Shown here: positions 43,139-51,969 of the stretch, piece after piece | How positions within the stretch are numbered: position 1 is the first letter of the stretch | Layout: each line of letters begins with the position of its first letter | Origin: Natrinema salifodinae | Lineage (GTDB): Archaea > Halobacteriota > Halobacteria > Halobacteriales > Natrialbaceae | Assembly (NCBI RefSeq): GCF_900110455.1 | Contig: NZ_FOIS01000001.1 | Location: 992,001-1,056,000, forward strand | Length of the DNA: 64,000 nt | Reading direction: 5' to 3' | Translations under genes and position numbers: made by a program | The notes under the pieces: model-generated | Told to the model about the DNA's origin: nothing | What the model saw: only the letters and a program-made list of their open reading frames with translations | The model's database searches: none

Positions 43139-43436
43139 GCGCGGATTAACAAAGGAGAGACGAACCGGTATCCTGGACCCAGAAACACCATCTTCTTGCG
43201 TTTAAGGTCCGAATTCGAATAACGTACTTCATTTATCAGTGAAGTCTTCAAACGTGTTAGAGATCCGTGGATCAACGCTTCGCGTTTCTCTAGGAACTCA
43301 GGAAAGTTGTCTATTCGATAGAGTCTCTTCTCATTCGGGATGCAATGGCGTGCTCTGTAGTCGTCGGTGCGAGTAGCGATCTTCTATCCTGCTGAACAGC
43401 AGTAGATATAAGACACTATGGGTCAACAATCAGAAC
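43139..43436. other. non-coding gap after fdhA
   Basis: No gene is seen in these 300 bases. A short inverted repeat (CTTCA...TGAAG) near 43228-43246 in an A/T-rich stretch could end the fdhA transcript. The right end carries the palindrome and TATA box described for the candidate RNA. Confidence 0.5.
43389..43413 (+). promoter_or_regulatory. palindrome plus TATA-like box
   Basis: CTGCTG and CAGCAG form a six-base palindrome with a two-base spacer (43389-43402), immediately followed by gatataaga at 43405-43413. A start of transcription about 25 bases further on would fall at about 43435, at the first base of the candidate RNA stem. Confidence 0.5.
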
Positions 43437-43514
43437 GGAAGCCGCGCTCCAGCCGTCGCAGGGGGCATGCGCCGAAATGCCCCGGGTGGAACCAGCACCC
43501 GAGACGTGGCTTCC
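43437..43514 (+). ncRNA. candidate structured RNA with three-way junction
   Basis: Ten bases at 43437-43446 pair with 43505-43514 (one G-T pair). Inside lie two further hairpins: GGGGCAT / ATGCCCC (43462-43468 with 43477-43483) and GGGTG / CACCC (43484-43488 with 43496-43500). The junction segments are ctccagccgtcgcag and gaga. A TATA-like box lies about 25-30 bases upstream. No known RNA family (tRNA, RNase P, SRP, TPP or cobalamin riboswitch) was recognised. A minus-strand transcript is also possible, since a second TATA-like tttatat is readable near 43558-43565 in that direction. Confidence 0.5.
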
Positions 43515-43685
43515 ATCCCACACGGGATTCGAAGCCATGATTGCGTACATTCTACCGGGATATAAACGTCCCGCACGACCGACGAGTCGCCCGCCTCGAG
43601 CGTCTTTGCTACCGTCGCTCGATACCGACGCAGCCGGCTCTCCCGCCGCCCGAATCCGAGCCGCGATCCGCGAACGGGGGTCGCG
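43515..43685 (+). promoter_or_regulatory. promoter region of the 70-residue zinc protein gene
   Basis: A TATA-like atataaac at about 43559-43566 is flanked by an inverted repeat, GGGA...TCCC, which could allow a repressor to cover the box. A gggggt Shine-Dalgarno-like sequence lies just before the ATG at 43686. No gene is seen in between. Confidence 0.4.
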
Positions 43686-43898
43686 ATGAGCGGTGACCGC
43701 CAGGCGGATGTCGACGCCAACGCTGACGCCGCCGCCGACACCGACGCCGGGGACGATGAGAGACGAACGCGACCCGACTGTCCGAACTGCGGACAGCCGG
43801 TGGGGATCGTGACGGTCATCGGACCGACCGACGCTATCGCGGCGCCCTGTGGCTGTCGCGTGCCGGCCGACGCGCTTGCGGTGCCGCGACTCGAGTAA
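43686..43898 (+). CDS. 70-residue zinc-ribbon protein
   Basis: This small protein has an acidic, disordered first half (Asp/Ala-rich, DADAAADTDAGDDE). A zinc-ribbon-like half follows, with CPNCGQPVG near residues 36-44 and PCGCRVP near 57-62. The start ATG 43686 is preceded by a good purine-rich site. The neighbour on the other side is convergent. The role is unknown; micro zinc proteins are common in haloarchaea. Confidence 0.65.
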   Translation: MSGDRQADVDANADAAADTDAGDDERRTRPDCPNCGQPVGIVTVIGPTDAIAAPCGCRVPADALAVPRLE

Positions 43899-43952
43899 GG
43901 CGACCGCGAGCGTCGAATCGGTATTCCGCTCTCTTACTCGGTGAAGCCGAAA

Positions 43953-44267
43953 TCAGTCAGTCTCCTCGAGCCACGCCTGCATCCGCGCGACCAGCGCCTC
44001 GGCGAGGGCTTCGCCGAGCCGTTCCGGCGCGTCGGAGAGGTCCCAGACGTAGTCGCCGCCCCGGGAGATCGTCTCCCACTCGAGGTAGTTGCGGCGGTCC
44101 AGTTCGAGCAAGAGATCCTCGAAGATGGCGTCGTTAAGACGGAGGCCGATCGCGTCCTCGATCGACGCGGTCAGCTGCGACGTCGTCGCGACAGTGCGCT
44201 CCTCGGCGGCAGCGGCGATCGAAGCCGTCGGTGTCGGCGTCGACGGTGTCGGCGGCCGTTCGGTCAT
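43953..44267 (-). CDS. conserved small haloarchaeal protein, unknown function
   Basis: This 104-residue protein has a proline/threonine-rich N-terminus (to about residue 20). A compact helical domain follows (VATTSQLTASIEDAIGLRLN, then IFEDLLLELDRRNYLEWETI). It ends in an amphipathic helix, ALAEALVARMQAWLEETD. The pattern of helix, helix and a short strand (GGDYVWDLS) resembles a small winged-helix domain. No family name is recognised. It is a single gene, convergent with the zinc protein. Confidence 0.6.
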   Translation of the reverse strand: MTERPPTPSTPTPTASIAAAAEERTVATTSQLTASIEDAIGLRLNDAIFEDLLLELDRRNYLEWETISRGGDYVWDLSDAPERLGEALAEALVARMQAWLEETD

Positions 44268-44467
44268 TGTCGCCCGCCGGTTGTGACCCGGTCGTATTAA
44301 TCCCCGTGGTAGTCATCGGAGCCCGACCGTGCGAATCGATTGAGAATCCCACACGCTCGTGGGACGCGTGCTCCGTCGCTCGATCGGAGGCGTCGATCCC
44401 TCCAGAATTCAGGATCGGTTACGATCGCCCCGCGGTTTACGTTCTTCCGCCAGTTCCCACTTCCCTC

Positions 44468-46519
44468 CTACGTCGTCCCCTCTCCATTACCGACAGGAAT
44501 CGTGAAGAAGAACGTTGTTCCTTCGCCTGGCTCGGACTCGACCCAGATTCGGCCATCGTGAGTCATCACGATGCGTTCGCAGATGGCGAGCCCGATACCG
44601 GTTCCCTCGCGCTCGTCGGGAGCGTGGAGGCGGTTGAATACCTCGAATATTTCGTCCGTCTTCTCCGAGTCGATCCCGATTCCGTCGTCGCGAACCGAAA
44701 ACAGCCACTCGCCGTCCCGTCGCTCGGCGGAGACGTGGATGGTCGGCGGGCCATCGCCCGCATACGTGATGGCGTTGTCAAGGAGGTTCTGGAAGAGCTG
44801 GATAAGCTGGCGTTCATCGCCGCTCACGGAGGGCAGTTCGTCCGACGTGATAGTGGCATCATGTTCGTCGATTGCCATCTGGAGGTTCTCCATCGCCTGG
44901 TCGAGGACTGTCTCGCAGTCAACCGGCTCAAAATCCTCTCCATCGGTGTTTACCCGCGAATATTCGAGCAATGCATTGACCATCTCCCGCATCCGGTCTG
45001 CGCCGTCGACGGCGAACTCGATGAACTCCATTGCGTCAGCATCGAGGTCGTCTCCGTAGCGATTTTCGAGTAGCTGGAGATAGCTAGAAACCATCCGTAA
45101 CGGCTCTTGCAGGTCGTGGGAGGCGGCGTGGGCAAATCGCTTGAGTTCCGCGTTCGAGCGTTTCAGTTTGGCGTTGGCTTGTTCGAGTTCCCGCTCGTAT
45201 CGTTTGCGCTCTGTGATGTCGCTTGCCATACCAACCCACTCGACGATCTCGCCGTCTTCGTCCAGCATCGGCACCGCACGCGAGAACGTCCAGCCCAGGC
45301 TCCCATCGACTTGCTCTACCTGGTGTTCCAGTTCGAAGATGCTCTTGGTTCGGATCGCTTCGTCGATGGCCTCCTTGACGCGCTCCTGGTCGTCCGGATG
45401 GATGTATTTCTCGAGCCAATCGCTGGTCGATTCGCGCGTATCGGCGATGAACTCCTTGCCTTCGAGGTGGTGCATTTCGCTCCAATCGGGGCTCATTCGG
45501 TACACGACGTCCGAGCTAGCGGTGATCAACGCGCGGAACCGCTCCTCGCTCTCCTGAAGCGCCTCCTCGGCCTCCTTGCGCTCGGTGATATCGCGCGTCG
45601 TCCCGGCGATGGCCTCGACTTCCCCCTCGTCGTTGAGTACCGGTGCGAAGATGTAGTCGTAGATTCGGCGGCCGAGCTCGGCGTGGTGAAACGCCACCTC
45701 GCCGCGGACGGGCTCTTTCGTCTCCACGACCCGATCGATCTCGCGTTTGTGCATCTCCGCGTGCCACTCCTTGTAGCCGTTTTCCCGCAGGGTCTTTCCG
45801 ATGGACTCCTCGAAGGTTTGCCCCCACATCTCCAGCAGTGCGTCGTTGGCGAATATGAAGCGATAGTCGAGGTCGAACGCGTAGACAAGGTCGGGCGTAC
45901 TTGAGATGAGAGTCTCGTAGAGCCGCCGCTCCTGCTCGGACTCGGCGGGCACTCTCGTCATCTCAGCCTCCGCTTCCTCGCGTTCGGCGCGATCGGTATT
46001 CGCGACCGGCTCCGCGTTTTCGAAGGCGTACGCGATCGTTGCCCCTAACTCTGCGAGCGATGCTCGCTCGGCCGCGCCGAATCCGTGCGGTCGGTCGGTA
46101 GCCAGGTGCAAGACACCGTACAGCGTCTCCTCGTAAACGAGGGGGATGACCGCGCAGGTTCGATCGTCGTGTTCGAGGGCGCGGTCGCGCCGATCCTCGT
46201 AAAGCGGGTCGTCCACGGGATTCTCTTCGACCGCGAGCTCCCGTGTGCGCACGGCCTCGCTCGTCAGTTCCGCTCGGCGTGAGTCCTCGGTGATGGAGAC
46301 TCCATCGAGCGTCTCCTCCGCAATCCCGGCGGAGGCCGTCGGAACTACCTCCTCGTGCTCCGGATTATAGCGGCCAATCCACGCAAAGGCGTACACCTCC
46401 GATGCCGCGAACCGCTCGCAAACGCGTTGTCGGATCTCGTGTTTGGTGATGGCCGGAATCAACGCTCGGGTGACTTCTCCTCTCACCTCATTTATATACT
46501 GTTGGCCGTCACGACTCAT
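44468..46519 (-). CDS. GAF/PAS sensor histidine kinase
   Basis: This 683-residue cytosolic sensor kinase has a GAF-type domain at about 20-175. Two PAS/PAC domains follow at about 195-440 (LVYAFDLDYRFIFANDALLE, then VYRMSPDWSEMHHLEG), each ended by GTTRDITERK- or ASDITERK-type linkers. A HisKA-like dimerisation helix carries the phospho-acceptor His468 in AHAASHDLQEPLRMV. The ATPase domain has the N box NLLDNA (near 578), DDGIGI (near 612) and GTGIGLAI (near 640). There is no transmembrane segment and no adjacent response regulator, as is usual for haloarchaeal PAS kinases. The signal is unknown. Confidence 0.9.
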   Translation of the reverse strand: MSRDGQQYINEVRGEVTRALIPAITKHEIRQRVCERFAASEVYAFAWIGRYNPEHEEVVPTASAGIAEETLDGVSITEDSRRAELTSEAVRTRELAVEENPVDDPLYEDRRDRALEHDDRTCAVIPLVYEETLYGVLHLATDRPHGFGAAERASLAELGATIAYAFENAEPVANTDRAEREEAEAEMTRVPAESEQERRLYETLISSTPDLVYAFDLDYRFIFANDALLEMWGQTFEESIGKTLRENGYKEWHAEMHKREIDRVVETKEPVRGEVAFHHAELGRRIYDYIFAPVLNDEGEVEAIAGTTRDITERKEAEEALQESEERFRALITASSDVVYRMSPDWSEMHHLEGKEFIADTRESTSDWLEKYIHPDDQERVKEAIDEAIRTKSIFELEHQVEQVDGSLGWTFSRAVPMLDEDGEIVEWVGMASDITERKRYERELEQANAKLKRSNAELKRFAHAASHDLQEPLRMVSSYLQLLENRYGDDLDADAMEFIEFAVDGADRMREMVNALLEYSRVNTDGEDFEPVDCETVLDQAMENLQMAIDEHDATITSDELPSVSGDERQLIQLFQNLLDNAITYAGDGPPTIHVSAERRDGEWLFSVRDDGIGIDSEKTDEIFEVFNRLHAPDEREGTGIGLAICERIVMTHDGRIWVESEPGEGTTFFFTIPVGNGEGTT

Positions 46520-46847
46520 TTTGTCACACTATATCACAGAATTGGTTTACCCCTATCGATTTCTGAAGACGAGAGCACTCCCGGATTTCAGCGGTCGTAC
46601 AGAAGGACATCGGAGTCATCTATCACGCAGCCGAAATGATAGTCACTCACGCCGGCGGCGCCGACGCGGCCAGCGCCGAGGCATTTCCCGATCGTCGTTC
46701 TATTCAGCACGGCTTGCGATACATTTTTTCAATTTGATAAAATCGGCGTCACTCACTTTGCATGCGTCGTTACCAACCGCCCCGATCCAGTTCGCGTATG
46801 GATCAGGAGACGGAAGCTCTGCGACTAGTACTGCTATCGTCGCTCGC
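46520..46847. other. 330-base gap, promoter of the kinase, no gene seen
   Basis: The kinase-proximal part contains an A/T-rich tgatatagtg element read on the minus strand. The middle has a run of six T on the plus strand (near 46724) that could end transcripts from the left. No convincing coding frame was found on either strand. Confidence 0.45.
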
Positions 46848-48185
46848 TCACTCGGCGGCCACGAGCTTGTACCCGCCGCCGTCGTCGTCGACGGCGTCCG
46901 CCGACCCCGCGTCCGCCGGCGGGTTCGGCGCACGCTCGGCGTAGTAGATCGCGCCGTCGATCACGCGCGGCGTGCTCGTGACCACGCCGTCGTGGTCGCG
47001 CTCCCAGACCAACTCGCCCGTGCGCTTTTCGAGCTCGTAGAGCCCGCTGTCCTTCGAGCCGACCAGCACCCGGTCGCCGCAGACGGTCGGACAGCCCGTG
47101 ATCGGGCGATCGGTCTCGAACGACCAGTAGCGCTCGCCGGACCCCGCGTCGAGCGCGTACAGATTCCCGTCGTGGCTCCCGACGAACACCGCGTTCAGGT
47201 CGGGATCGATCGCCGGGCCCGACATCACCAGGTCGCCCGTCTCGAACGACCAGTCCTCGGTGCCGTCCTCGAGATCGACCCGGTAGACGTGGTGGTCCCA
47301 CGAGCCGAAGTAGGCTCCGCCGTCGTAGGTCGCGATCGGCCCCTTGATCTCGCCGGCGTTGCCGGGGCTCTCGGTCTCGAACGACCAGGCGAACTCGAGA
47401 TCGGGGTAGGACCAGCCGTACAGGAGGCCGTCGTTCGAGCCACAGACCAGGCGACCGGCCGCGGAGTCGATCGCCGGCGTCGAGTGGGGGTGGTCGGTCG
47501 GCCGCCGCTCGGGGTCCTCCCAGAGGACCTCGCCGCCGTCCGCGTCGAGGACGAAGATACTCCCGTCCGGATCGGGGTACTCGACCGCCATAACGATCTT
47601 CCCGTCGTGATACAGCGGACTCGAGCCGATGGCGCCTCCGAGATCGCGCCGCCAGACGACGTCGCCCGTCTCGAGGTCGACGGCGTAGAGCGCGCCGTCG
47701 TAGGCACCGATGTAGGCTCGCCCGTCGGCGACCGCGGGCGTCCCGTGGATGCCTCGGCCGTCGGTGTCGGTCCCCGCGCGCCAGCGCTCCTCGCCGTCGG
47801 CGTCGAGGGCGATCAGGTAGCCGGTGTCGCCTGGGAAGACGACCCCGCCGTCGGGCAGGGGCACGGCGCTGGCCTTCGCCGCGGAGTGCGAGCCCGTGTT
47901 GAGCCGGTCGAGTCGCCAGGCCTGGTCGACGTCGTCGGGGACCGACACGTCGGGGTAGTACCCCCACCGCTCGAGCGAGTGGCGGAACTGGGCGACGCCG
48001 TCGGGAACCGTCTGTTCACGGCCGGTCTCCGCGAGGGGGATCTCCTCGTCGCCGCTCCACCCCTGACCGAGACAGCCGGCGAGCGAGGCCGACGCTCCGG
48101 CCGCGGTGCCGATCGTCCGGAGGACGCCTCGTCGACTGCGGGGTCGCTCGGCCGCCCCGCCGACGGGGTGCGGATCGTTCGTCAT
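46848..48185 (-). CDS. Tat-exported PQQ-type beta-propeller lipoprotein
   Basis: This 445-residue protein has a twin-arginine signal (SRRGVLRTIG, residues 17-26) followed by a lipobox LAGC with the modified cysteine at position 38. It is probably lipid-anchored outside the cell. The rest is a seven- or eight-bladed beta-propeller with clear PQQ-type repeats: ALDADGEERWRAGTD, DLETGDVVWRRDLGG, DLEDGTEDWSFETGD, DAGSGERYWSFETDR, EKRTGELVWERDHDG. Catalytic quinoprotein residues are not evident, so a scaffolding or BamB-like role is as likely as a dehydrogenase. It is separate from the corrin-operon propeller. Confidence 0.9.
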   Translation of the reverse strand: MTNDPHPVGGAAERPRSRRGVLRTIGTAAGASASLAGCLGQGWSGDEEIPLAETGREQTVPDGVAQFRHSLERWGYYPDVSVPDDVDQAWRLDRLNTGSHSAAKASAVPLPDGGVVFPGDTGYLIALDADGEERWRAGTDTDGRGIHGTPAVADGRAYIGAYDGALYAVDLETGDVVWRRDLGGAIGSSPLYHDGKIVMAVEYPDPDGSIFVLDADGGEVLWEDPERRPTDHPHSTPAIDSAAGRLVCGSNDGLLYGWSYPDLEFAWSFETESPGNAGEIKGPIATYDGGAYFGSWDHHVYRVDLEDGTEDWSFETGDLVMSGPAIDPDLNAVFVGSHDGNLYALDAGSGERYWSFETDRPITGCPTVCGDRVLVGSKDSGLYELEKRTGELVWERDHDGVVTSTPRVIDGAIYYAERAPNPPADAGSADAVDDDGGGYKLVAAE

Positions 48186-48320
48186 GTCCCGGTGCTCGCC
48201 GCGGAGGACAACCAGTGTTACTGTTGCGGGTACGTCGCGCCGGCTCCGAGCCCCCCATTCGCGGGCCTGGCCGCGCGAACTTGCAGGATTCGACAGCCGT
48301 CTCGGGAACTAAGCGAACCG

Positions 48321-48986
48321 CTACACGTCGACGTCGGGGCCGTCGTTGATGATGACGACGGCCTCGCCGTCGATGACCGTCTCGTCGTCCTCGCCGATGA
48401 CGGTCGTGTGCAATCGGTATCGGTCGCCGCCGAGGGCCTCGACGATCTCGCACTCGGCGGTGACAGTGTCGCCGATCTCGACCGGACCGGTGAACGACAG
48501 GTCCTGCGAGAGGTAGATCGTCACGCCCGGAAACCGCGCCAGTGCGGCGCTGATCGTCCCGGCGACGAGCGTTCCGTGGGCGATCCGGCCGCCGAACCGG
48601 GTGTTTTCGGCGAAGTCGGGCTCGAGGTGGAGCCGGTTCGTGTCGCCGGATACCTGGGAAAAGGCGGTGACGTCGGCGTCGACGATCGGCTTGCTGAAGC
48701 GGACGTAGTCACCGACGCCGAGCGAGTCGTAGTCGTCCGTCGACCGTTCCATGATCCAGCTCTCGTCGCCGAACGAGACTTCGGCGACCGACGACGATAC
48801 TGTCGTGTCGTCGTCCGGGACCGTCCGAGACGGGTCGTCGTCCACGGAACTGCTGAGCCCCATCGCGGCGAGGAGTGCGTTGTTGGCCTCGACGTAGCTA
48901 TTGAACACGTGTTTCGAGACGTTCGTCCAGTGGTCGGTCGCGTGAGCCGCGTTGGCGGTGTCGGTATCCGGATGGTGACTGCTCAT
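48321..48986 (-). CDS. MaoC-like (R)-enoyl-CoA hydratase with N-terminal helical extension
   Basis: This 221-residue hot-dog-fold hydratase keeps the hydratase-2 motif with catalytic Asp and His (SQVSGDTNRLHLEPDFAEN near residues 109-127) and FGGRIAHGTLVAG. The first 40 residues form a helical extension, HWTNVSKHVFNSYVEANNAL, resembling a phasin or PhaE-like helix. In haloarchaea, related proteins accompany polyhydroxyalkanoate synthase genes and draw on beta-oxidation (family knowledge). No synthase is adjacent here. ATG 48986 is chosen (MSSHHPD); the upstream frame is probably not translated. Confidence 0.85.
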   Translation of the reverse strand: MSSHHPDTDTANAAHATDHWTNVSKHVFNSYVEANNALLAAMGLSSSVDDDPSRTVPDDDTTVSSSVAEVSFGDESWIMERSTDDYDSLGVGDYVRFSKPIVDADVTAFSQVSGDTNRLHLEPDFAENTRFGGRIAHGTLVAGTISAALARFPGVTIYLSQDLSFTGPVEIGDTVTAECEIVEALGGDRYRLHTTVIGEDDETVIDGEAVVIINDGPDVDV

Positions 48987-49132
48987 AGATAGTGTGGTAG
49001 TGGATCCCGGTTGACGTGGTTCGGCGGTGCCGAATAGCCGTTTCACGCTTTCCCCCTTGGCGGTATCGCCAAATCACATTGGAGTGGAAACGATGACTGT
49101 CCCGATCTCTGACCGGTCGCGTCGGGTCGGGG

Positions 49133-49969
49133 TCACGCCGCGGCCAGGCCGTCTAGAAATGCGGCCGTCGCCGCGTTGAACGTTCGCGGCCGATCCCGAT
49201 TGACGAGATGGCCCGACTCCGACAGCACCAGGCACTCGCCGTCGGCGACGGCCGAGGCGATCTGCCGACCCTGGCGCTTAACCGGCGGAGCCTCCTGATC
49301 GCCGTGGACGACGAGCGTCGGCGTCTCGACGTCGGTTAGCGCGGGCGGGTCGTAGCGGTAGAGCGCACCGAAGATTTTCAGGAATTCGTTCGCAGCGATG
49401 TCGCCGACGTCGGCGATCGCGTCGGCCCTGACCTCGGGATCGACGGACAGCCACCGCTCGCCGGTCGTCGCCTGAATCGATCGCAGCATCGTTCGGAACG
49501 TCCGCTCCGGTCCGGACAGCGACAGCGACGCGGACAGCGCGGGCAGCGGCGACCAGAACGGCTTCAGTGGCGTCGGCAGGTCGACCGGCGGCATCGAGCG
49601 GACCGCGCCGCCGAGAATCGCACCCGCCGCGCCGTCGGAACGCTCGGGATGGCGATCCAGATACTCCTGGACGACCATCGATCCTAGCGAGAGGCCACAG
49701 AGGAGCGGCCGGTCGATCTCGAGGTGGGCGAGCAGCGCCTCGAGGTCGTCGGTGAAGAGTTCGATCGAGTACCGGTCCAGTTCGGTGACGCCGGTCTCGC
49801 CGTGGCCCCGAACGTCGAGCGTGACGACCCGGTACTCGTCGGCGAAGCGATCGACCTGCGGGTTCCAGGCCCGCCCGTTCATCCAGCCGCCGTGAACGAA
49901 CACCAGCGGCGGACCGTCGCCAACCGTCTCGTACCAGATCGTCCCGTCCGCGAGTGCGAGTTCCGCCAT
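49133..49969 (-). CDS. alpha/beta hydrolase
   Basis: This 278-residue protein has the complete alpha/beta-hydrolase pattern: oxyanion loop VFVHGGWMNG, nucleophile elbow LCGLSLGSMVVQ (Ser near residue 97), a helical cap (about 130-185), the acidic residue in LVVHGDQEAPP and the histidine in LSESGHLVNRDRP. The ATG at 49967-49969 (MAELALADG) gives the usual start; an ATG further upstream (50044) would add 25 residues without homology. It is cytosolic, with unknown substrate; esterase or enol-lactonase activities are typical for the family. Confidence 0.88.
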   Translation of the reverse strand: MAELALADGTIWYETVGDGPPLVFVHGGWMNGRAWNPQVDRFADEYRVVTLDVRGHGETGVTELDRYSIELFTDDLEALLAHLEIDRPLLCGLSLGSMVVQEYLDRHPERSDGAAGAILGGAVRSMPPVDLPTPLKPFWSPLPALSASLSLSGPERTFRTMLRSIQATTGERWLSVDPEVRADAIADVGDIAANEFLKIFGALYRYDPPALTDVETPTLVVHGDQEAPPVKRQGRQIASAVADGECLVLSESGHLVNRDRPRTFNAATAAFLDGLAAA

Positions 49970-50073
49970 CGGCACCGTCTGCCAGCCGCGGACGCTTAGA
50001 AGAACGGGTTGCGTTAGCATCTCTGAGAAAACGGGTCGAACCACGTCTCACGCCGACGCGCGGATGCGGCCCC

Positions 50074-51660
50074 TCAGCGGTCACCGCCCGCCTCGCCGCC
50101 GATCCAGCGGTCCCAGAACGACTCGAACTCGGACTCGTCTTCGGTGATGCGCTCCCACTCCGCGAGACCGCGTTCCTCGCGGGTTCCCGGGATCGTGTTG
50201 TCGAAGAACAGCGCCGCGATCCCGCCGACGGCCATCCCGGTCGAGCCGATGATGTAGACCGTGTCGACGACGGCCTGGCCGGCGGCTTCGATCCAGGTCG
50301 CGGTCGTTCCCGCGGCGCCGGTCGCGTCGACCACCGACGCGATCGCCCCCTCGAGCCCGACGGCCTGGCGGAACTCGAGCGTGGTCTCGAAGTTGCCCAT
50401 GTACGCCGGGATCGCCAGGCCGACAAACAGCGCGAAGCCGATGATGAAGGCGTTGCGCGAGGAGTCGAGGTCGACGTGGCGCAGGTTCGAGATTCCGACG
50501 GCGACGATCTGGCCGAACATGGCGATGAACAGGCCGCCGACGATCGGGTCCGGGATCGTCGCGATCAGCTGGCCGAAGTAGCCGATGAAGCCGACGAACA
50601 GCATGACGACGGCGCCGAACTGGACGACGTACCGCGAGGCGACGCCGGTCAGTCCGATTGCGCCGATGTTCTCGGAGTAGGAAGTCGAGCCGGCGGTGCC
50701 CATCACGCCCGAGAAGACGTTCATCAGTCCCTCCATCCCGATGCCGTGGTTGATCCGGCGCTCGCTGGGCGCGCCGGAGCCGGTCAGGTTCGCCACCGCG
50801 TAGTAGTCGCCGATGCTCTCGACGATCGAGGCCAACACGCCGGCGAACATTCCGACGACGAACGCGGTCGTGATCTCGGGCGTCCCCCACTGGAAGGGGT
50901 AGATCGGGAAGAACGGCTGCGTCTCGGTGATGTCGCCGAGAGCGACGTACCCCGGGTGGCCGCTGCCGATCACTCCGAATATCGACAGCGCCGCGGCGAC
51001 GGCCCAGGCGATGCCCAGTGCCAGGATGACCGGGTACAGGCGGAACGCCCTGTGCTTGACGTCGAGGTACTGGGAGAACAGCAGGATGAGGCCGAGCGTG
51101 AGCGCGAGCAACAGCCAGCTCTGGTTCGGCGTCGTGATCTGGGGCGAGTTGAACAGCGAGAGGCCGATCAGCGCGATCGTCGGCGCGACGACCACCGGCG
51201 AGAGGTACCGGCGGAGCTTCCCGACCAGGCCGAAGTAGCCCATCGCGACCTCGACGATCGCGGCGACGATGATCGCGCCCTGTAACTGCAAGAGCGCGGC
51301 TTCCCATCCGGGTTGGCCTTGGACGCCGCCGGCGGTGACGACGCCGACGATGGCCAGTGCCGGCGCGAGCATCGAGAACGGCGCGCCCTGGACGATCGGG
51401 TACCGGTTTCCGAACGTCGTCTGGGCGAGCGTCGCGATTCCGGAAACGACGAAGAACGTGCCGATGAACCTGGCCGTCACACCGGGGGGCATCCCCATCG
51501 CGTTCGCCAGGATCAGCGGGACCGCGATGTTCGCGCCGACCATCGTCAGGTAGTGTTGCATCCCCAGTACGAACGATTCGTGTATCGGCGGCCGCTCGTC
51601 GATCCCGTATTCGATATCGGACCCGACGGCGTCGTCGGTCGCTGACTCGTCCCCCGTCAT
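50074..51660 (-). CDS. NCS2-family nucleobase permease (uracil/xanthine type)
   Basis: This 528-residue integral membrane protein has about fourteen hydrophobic helices and the NCS2/UraA sequence pattern. It contains an N-terminal FVLGMQHYLTMVGANIAVPL, the TM3 and TM10 half-helices with GSTSYSENIGAIGLTGVASR, and an acidic ESIGDYYAVANLTG motif. It is longer than the typical 430 residues because of an extra hydrophobic segment near residues 430-500 (VDATGAAGTTATWIEAAGQA followed by VVDTVYIIGSTGMAVGGIAA). Transport of uracil, xanthine or uric acid driven by a cation gradient is expected; the exact base is not readable. Confidence 0.9.
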   Translation of the reverse strand: MTGDESATDDAVGSDIEYGIDERPPIHESFVLGMQHYLTMVGANIAVPLILANAMGMPPGVTARFIGTFFVVSGIATLAQTTFGNRYPIVQGAPFSMLAPALAIVGVVTAGGVQGQPGWEAALLQLQGAIIVAAIVEVAMGYFGLVGKLRRYLSPVVVAPTIALIGLSLFNSPQITTPNQSWLLLALTLGLILLFSQYLDVKHRAFRLYPVILALGIAWAVAAALSIFGVIGSGHPGYVALGDITETQPFFPIYPFQWGTPEITTAFVVGMFAGVLASIVESIGDYYAVANLTGSGAPSERRINHGIGMEGLMNVFSGVMGTAGSTSYSENIGAIGLTGVASRYVVQFGAVVMLFVGFIGYFGQLIATIPDPIVGGLFIAMFGQIVAVGISNLRHVDLDSSRNAFIIGFALFVGLAIPAYMGNFETTLEFRQAVGLEGAIASVVDATGAAGTTATWIEAAGQAVVDTVYIIGSTGMAVGGIAALFFDNTIPGTREERGLAEWERITEDESEFESFWDRWIGGEAGGDR

Positions 51661-51720
51661 CGATCTCCCTCGGATAACAGCGGAGGGCGCTCAAAGGGGT
51701 GTTGATACGCCGCGGCCGCG

Positions 51721-51852
51721 TCAAAAGACGACGTTCCAGATATGCCCGCAGTTCTCGCACTCGAACGTCTTCTGCAGGCCGGACTCGAGGATGTTCCGTT
51801 CGATCTCGATTCCCGCGTCGGCCAGGCACTCCGGACACTGGACGGTCGTCAC
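51721..51852 (-). CDS. 43-residue zinc-ribbon protein
   Basis: This short frame starts with GTG at 51850-51852 and ends with TGA at 51721-51723. The 43 residues include CPEC (positions 6-9) and CENCGHIW (32-39) separated by about 22 residues, a classic zinc ribbon. It lies between the permease and the chelatase genes with its own A/T-rich upstream region (51870-51910). The role is unknown. It resembles other single-ribbon proteins of haloarchaea. Confidence 0.7.
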   Translation of the reverse strand: MTTVQCPECLADAGIEIERNILESGLQKTFECENCGHIWNVVF

Positions 51853-51969
51853 TGCCTGTGTCGAGGCGACGAATTACCGTAAATTGCGCACCAATGTAAT
51901 TTGGGGCGAACGTAGCGAGAGATTGAATTATCAACGCTGACGACTTTCGGCGGGCCGCCCTGGCTACCG

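Noticed and set aside
43477-43689. 70-codon plus-strand frame overlapping the candidate RNA
   Set aside because: The sequence is proline/arginine-rich without a domain, and it conflicts with the RNA structure and the downstream promoter.
46443-48992. 849-codon plus-strand frame
   Set aside because: It is antisense to the PQQ lipoprotein and MaoC genes; the translated product is Arg/Val-rich without any domain. Long shadow frames are expected at this GC content.
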